Source of the DNA: CAZAEB01 sp964484095
Lineage (GTDB): Bacteria; Patescibacteriota; Microgenomatia; UBA12405; BS750m-G30
Length of the DNA stretch: 6,135 nucleotides
Direction: 5' to 3'
Assembly: GCA_964484095.1 (NCBI GenBank)
Contig: CAZAEB010000031.1
Location: 1 to 6,135 of the forward strand
Shown: positions 4,877 to 6,135 of the stretch, one piece after another
Position numbering within the stretch: the first letter of the stretch is position 1
Layout: the number at the start of each line of letters is the position of its first letter
The notes under the pieces: model-generated
Database searches by the model: none
Told to the model about the DNA's origin: nothing
What the model saw: only the letters and a program-made list of their open reading frames with translations
Made by a program: the position numbers and the translations under genes

Positions 4877-6023
4877 TAATAAGTCCTAAAATTCCTAGAG
4901 GGAAAATCGCTTCCCACCCTAAACCGATTTTTCTAAAAATAAAAATTAGCAGCAAGGCAAAAATAAGCCCAAGATGAATCATCATTGACCTTATTATGAA
5001 AAATGATCGATCCTCTCTTCTTCCCCATCGGTAGGTAAGCGCTCCAACCGGAAACCAGATAAACTGGCTGGTCAAAAGATATAGGGTGTCCACTATGGTG
5101 AGTAGAAAAAATGATGAGGCCAACCCTCTTATTAACCAGCTGGGAAGACTGGTGACCAGGCCAATGTTAAAAAACTTTTTTTCTTTTTTCTGGCCATTTT
5201 TTCCAATGTATCCGGTTACCAAAATTGAGGTCAAAATTGATATAGTTGAGAGCAGCCCCATCTGCTCAAAGTTTCTGAAGTTAAAATATAAAAACAAAGG
5301 CCAGAAAATTCCATAAACAGCCGATTCAATGCCTGATCCAAAGTAACCTAGCCAGCAAGGTTTTAATCTTTTAATTGAAAAAGTGGTTTTTATTTTTTCT
5401 AAAGTTACTTCGCTCCCCTTTTGATTGTATTGATCAAAAAAGATGGGGATGATCGAAATTACTAGGATTACTCCGGCGATAAGATATAGTTCGGAAAACC
5501 CCAAAATAGTAACAATAATTCCCCCTGCTAGAGGAGCAGCTGCTGAAGCAATCCTTCCGGCAATGGCGTTTTTAGCCAGCTGGCTGGTTAGTTTTTTTCT
5601 GGTGCATTCTTGGCTGAAAGCAAGGTGATATGACTGCCAATGGAGCGGAGTGGTAATTCCGGCAAAAATGGCAGCCCAAAGCAAATAGTCGTGATTTCCC
5701 TCAAACTTAATAAGCAGTATCAAATTAATAAACTGAGTGACTGCTCCCAGGCCAATTGCAATATCCGGACCAACATTTTTAATAAGTTTGGCTACAGGAA
5801 TTACAAATAATATTGTTGTTGATGAGCAGATAAGGTAATAGAGAATGAGACTATCCCAGCTTCCGGTAGTTTTAAAAATAAAAACAGGGATGAAAATGCC
5901 GATAAGGCCAATCGCTAAAACTCTAAAAAGAGTATTAAGGTATAGCCCAGATAATCCAGGAAGTCTGGCAGGGTACTGCCAATGAGGCAGGTGTAAAAAA
6001 TTTTGATGATTGATTCCGTTCAT
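4836..6023 (-). CDS. Major facilitator superfamily (MFS)-like transporter
   Basis: A 395-residue integral membrane protein, the usual MFS length, with about 12 hydrophobic segments in two halves (roughly residues 28-195 and 221-385) joined by a charged loop near 196-220 (DQYNQKGSEVTLEKIK). Segment 5 is rich in small residues (AIAGRIASAAAPLAGGI), as common in MFS helix 5. The loop between segments 2 and 3 (AKLIKNVGPD) is only a weak version of the MFS GxxxDRxGR motif; a similar basic stretch, YRWGRREDR, occurs in the second half. The substrate cannot be predicted. The N terminus carries about 28 polar residues before the first helix. The ATG at 6023 is preceded by AAAAAGA rather than a good Shine-Dalgarno sequence. 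It precedes the overlapping 106-residue gene and is divergent from tRNA-Ala. Confidence 0.8.
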   Translation of the reverse strand: MNGINHQNFLHLPHWQYPARLPGLSGLYLNTLFRVLAIGLIGIFIPVFIFKTTGSWDSLILYYLICSSTTILFVIPVAKLIKNVGPDIAIGLGAVTQFINLILLIKFEGNHDYLLWAAIFAGITTPLHWQSYHLAFSQECTRKKLTSQLAKNAIAGRIASAAAPLAGGIIVTILGFSELYLIAGVILVISIIPIFFDQYNQKGSEVTLEKIKTTFSIKRLKPCWLGYFGSGIESAVYGIFWPLFLYFNFRNFEQMGLLSTISILTSILVTGYIGKNGQKKEKKFFNIGLVTSLPSWLIRGLASSFFLLTIVDTLYLLTSQFIWFPVGALTYRWGRREDRSFFIIRSMMIHLGLIFALLLIFIFRKIGLGWEAIFPLGILGLIIVKNFGHEFEETK

Positions 6024-6065
6024 TCTTTTTAATTTATCACATTTTAAGATATACTATTTCTGTTT
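6024..6065. promoter_or_regulatory. Compact divergent promoter region for the MFS gene and tRNA-Ala
   Basis: A 42-bp gap must serve both directions. For tRNA-Ala, TATACT (6050-6055) ends 10 nt before the tRNA 5' end; no good -35 is seen 17 bp upstream (TTTTAA). For the MFS gene, TGTGATAAA (6041-6033, minus strand) resembles an extended -10 that would start transcription about 3 nt before the ATG, and TAAAAT (6046-6041) is an alternative. The tRNA assignment is firmer than the MFS one. Confidence 0.45.
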
Positions 6066-6135
6066 GGGCCGGTAGCTCAGTTGGCTAGAGCGCACCCCTC
6101 GCACGGGTGAGGTGGCGGGTTCAACTCCCGCCCGG
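6066..6135 (+). tRNA. tRNA-Ala (anticodon CGC), 3' end cut off by window edge
   Basis: The acceptor 5' strand GGGCCGG (6066-6072) pairs with the visible CCGG (6132-6135); the last three acceptor bases and discriminator lie beyond the window. The D stem is GCTC/GAGC (6075-6078/6088-6091). The anticodon stem CACCC/GGGTG (6093-6097/6105-6109) carries loop CTCGCAC, with CGC at 6100-6102, reading GCG alanine codons. The variable loop is AGGTG (5 nt) and the T stem GCGGG/CCCGC (6115-6119/6127-6131) holds the loop TTCAACT. G3 is present (6068), but whether its partner is U70, the alanine identity pair, cannot be seen. Confidence 0.93.

Noticed and set aside
4675..5628. Plus-strand open frames at 4675-4977, 5086-5316 and 5443-5628.
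   Set aside because: They are antisense to the 106-residue protein and the MFS transporter and have no recognisable content.

Overview
The window looks like an ordinary chromosomal stretch from a small-genome bacterium, most likely a member of the Candidate Phyla Radiation (Patescibacteria; Microgenomates-like is a guess). The case rests on AT-rich, tightly packed genes, an archaeal-type tyrosyl-tRNA synthetase inside a clearly bacterial context (bacterial gyrB, sigma70-like promoters, a class II tRNA-Tyr), a small conserved-looking protein of unknown function, and a membrane-anchored thioredoxin-fold protein of a kind I associate with CPR and archaea. UGA serves as a normal stop codon, so there is no sign of the recoded Gracilibacteria/SR1 code. 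The taxonomic call is inference; no marker gene is complete enough to settle it.

Layout: the 5' end of gyrB lies on the minus strand and runs off the left edge (1-798). A ~200-bp intergenic region holds divergent promoters for gyrB and for tRNA-Tyr. The plus-strand block follows: tRNA-Tyr(GUA) (996-1078), tyrS, a membrane protein with a His/Asp-rich pattern, then a second promoter at the end of that gene that drives ferredoxin, a Cys-rich thioredoxin-fold protein and a SpoU/TrmH-family 2'-O-methyltransferase. This block meets a minus-strand pair (MFS transporter, then a 106-residue protein of unknown function) at a 4-bp convergent junction inside a perfect AT-only palindrome. A 42-bp gap separates the MFS start from a plus-strand tRNA-Ala(CGC) cut off by the right edge.

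Two points stand out. First, tRNA-Tyr and TyrRS form a linked mixed-domain pair: the tRNA keeps the bacterial long variable arm but has the archaeal/eukaryal C1:G72 first pair, and the adjacent synthetase is the archaeal type and lacks the bacterial S4 domain. Second, translation starts appear to be of two kinds: operon-internal genes with Shine-Dalgarno sequences (clearest before the thioredoxin-fold gene), and promoter-proximal starts without one. The ferredoxin promoter (TTGACA, 17 bp, GATAAT) places transcription start within about 2 nt of the ATG, so its message should be essentially leaderless. No mobile element, CRISPR array, phage gene or defence system is visible.
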